In this document: positions 63,435-64,000 of the stretch, in pieces | How the letters are laid out: each line of letters opens with the position of its first letter | Numbering within the stretch: position 1 is the stretch's first letter | From: Paenibacillus sp. RC67 | GTDB lineage: Bacteria; Bacillota; Bacilli; Paenibacillales; NBRC-103111 | DNA: 64,000 nucleotides | Direction: 5' to 3' | Assembly (NCBI RefSeq): GCF_030020805.1 | Contig: NZ_CP125098.1 | Location: 3,929,501-3,993,500 of the forward strand | The notes under the pieces: model-generated | Told to the model about the DNA's origin: nothing | The model's database searches: none | What the model saw: only the letters and a program-made list of their open reading frames with translations | Program-made: the position numbers and the translations under genes

Positions 63435-64000
63435 TTAGATTCTATAGTTGGTTTGTTGAATCAGCTTGCCATCTACCATGACGGTGGTGACAACAGGAAA
63501 ATCATCCGGCTCCAGCCTCTCAATAATCAACAGATCCGCTTTCTTGCCTTCCCTTACCGAGCCATATTCCGCATCTATGTTGACCGCTTTGGCAGGATGC
63601 AGCGTAACGAGCTTGAACATCTCCACCAAATGGTTCTCATCTGAACCTGCCAGCTGGAATACCGCATGCAGCATCGCTGCCGGATAGTAATCGCTGCACA
63701 AAATATCGATGCATCCATCCTGGATAGCTTCGGCTGCACATAGGTTGCCGCTATGCGAACCGCCCAGAATGACGTTAGGCGCGCCCGCTACGGTGAACAA
63801 GCCCTTTTCTTTCGCTCTTCGTGCAATGTCCAGCGTGATCGGGAACTCACTTATGGCCGTACCGAAGCTTTGAACCAGGTCCAACTTTTCAAAGGAATCA
63901 TCGTCATGCGAAGCGATAGCGATGTTCCTCGCTCTTGCCATTTCGGCAATATCCCGAATGGCCTCTTCGGTCATTTTTTCTTTGGTCTGGTGATTGGCAA
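63435..64000 (-). CDS. phnM: Alpha-D-ribose 1-methylphosphonate 5-triphosphate diphosphatase PhnM, C-terminal part
   Basis: The last 188 residues are inside the window, and the frame is open to the right edge (ANHQTKEK before MTEEAI). ASHDDDS, NVILGGSHSGNLCA and DILCSDYYPAAML are amidohydrolase-superfamily metal and active-site segments of PhnM. VREGKKADLLIIE is the C-terminal beta domain. The start and remaining C-P lyase genes should lie beyond 64000. Confidence 0.93.
   Translation of the reverse strand, partial: ANHQTKEKMTEEAIRDIAEMARARNIAIASHDDDSFEKLDLVQSFGTAISEFPITLDIARRAKEKGLFTVAGAPNVILGGSHSGNLCAAEAIQDGCIDILCSDYYPAAMLHAVFQLAGSDENHLVEMFKLVTLHPAKAVNIDAEYGSVREGKKADLLIIERLEPDDFPVVTTVMVDGKLIQQTNYRI

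Overview
The window reads as chromosomal DNA of a Paenibacillus-like member of the Bacillota. This rests on strong GGAGG ribosome binding sites, abundant lipoprotein solute-binding proteins paired with AraC regulators, a Bacillus-type deo operon with a SorC-family DeoR, a DUF4179 anti-sigma protein, and moderate GC content. Nearly all genes lie on the minus strand; the exceptions are three AraC-type regulators and one short-chain reductase. No rRNA, tRNA, CRISPR array, transposase or prophage was seen.

Positions 1-16.2 kb hold two minus-strand catabolic operons around a plus-strand AraC gene. The upstream operon (16139 to 10611) encodes an M81/MlrC-type peptidase, a class-III PLP enzyme, an SMP-30-type lactonase, a RidA protein, a CBM9-like protein and an IclR regulator. 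The downstream operon (9546 to 1) encodes a GH63-like glycosidase, a Tat-exported beta-helix protein, an SDR dehydrogenase, a creatininase-family hydrolase, a conserved protein of unknown function, an FAD oxidoreductase, and a sugar-type ABC importer that runs off the left edge. Together they look like an uncharacterised route for uptake and breakdown of a nitrogen-containing carbohydrate. Two genes here (3082-4201 and 9726-10599) carry a single extra base in a C/G homopolymer.

Positions 16.4-20.5 kb form an AT-rich accessory island: a VWA lipoprotein with a non-canonical start codon, a CPCC-type immunity-like protein, and a gene fusing a PrsW-type intramembrane protease to a short nuclease-like C-terminal tip through a Lys-Asp repeat. 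I read the last two as a membrane-anchored polymorphic toxin-immunity pair, the most novel system in the window.

Positions 20.6-22.6 kb carry a Tet(X)-like flavin monooxygenase, its TetR regulator and a clear operator. Positions 22.7-30 kb carry the deoxynucleoside operon deoC-cdd-nupC-deoB-deoD-pdp with deoR and a thioesterase upstream. Positions 30-40.3 kb contain an orphan sugar-binding lipoprotein with an AraC regulator, an alpha/beta hydrolase, and an operon of a duplicated ferritin-like protein, SDR, esterase and GH38 alpha-mannosidase with its own AraC regulator. Positions 40.3-47.9 kb carry a multidrug MFS pump, a HAD phosphatase and a LacI-controlled Fbp/Afu-type ABC importer.

Positions 48-51.6 kb carry an NmrA-type reductase, a membrane protein, a MarR regulator, and a sigma factor with its DUF4179 partner. 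Positions 51.6-57.2 kb form a Fur-box-controlled siderophore uptake operon with an MFS exporter and a PchR-like AraC activator. Positions 57.4-58.9 kb carry a PRISE-type reductase and an HxlR regulator. Positions 59-64 kb hold the distal part of a phosphonate (C-P lyase) operon, phnM-phnL-phnD-phnC-phnE-phnE, running off the right edge.
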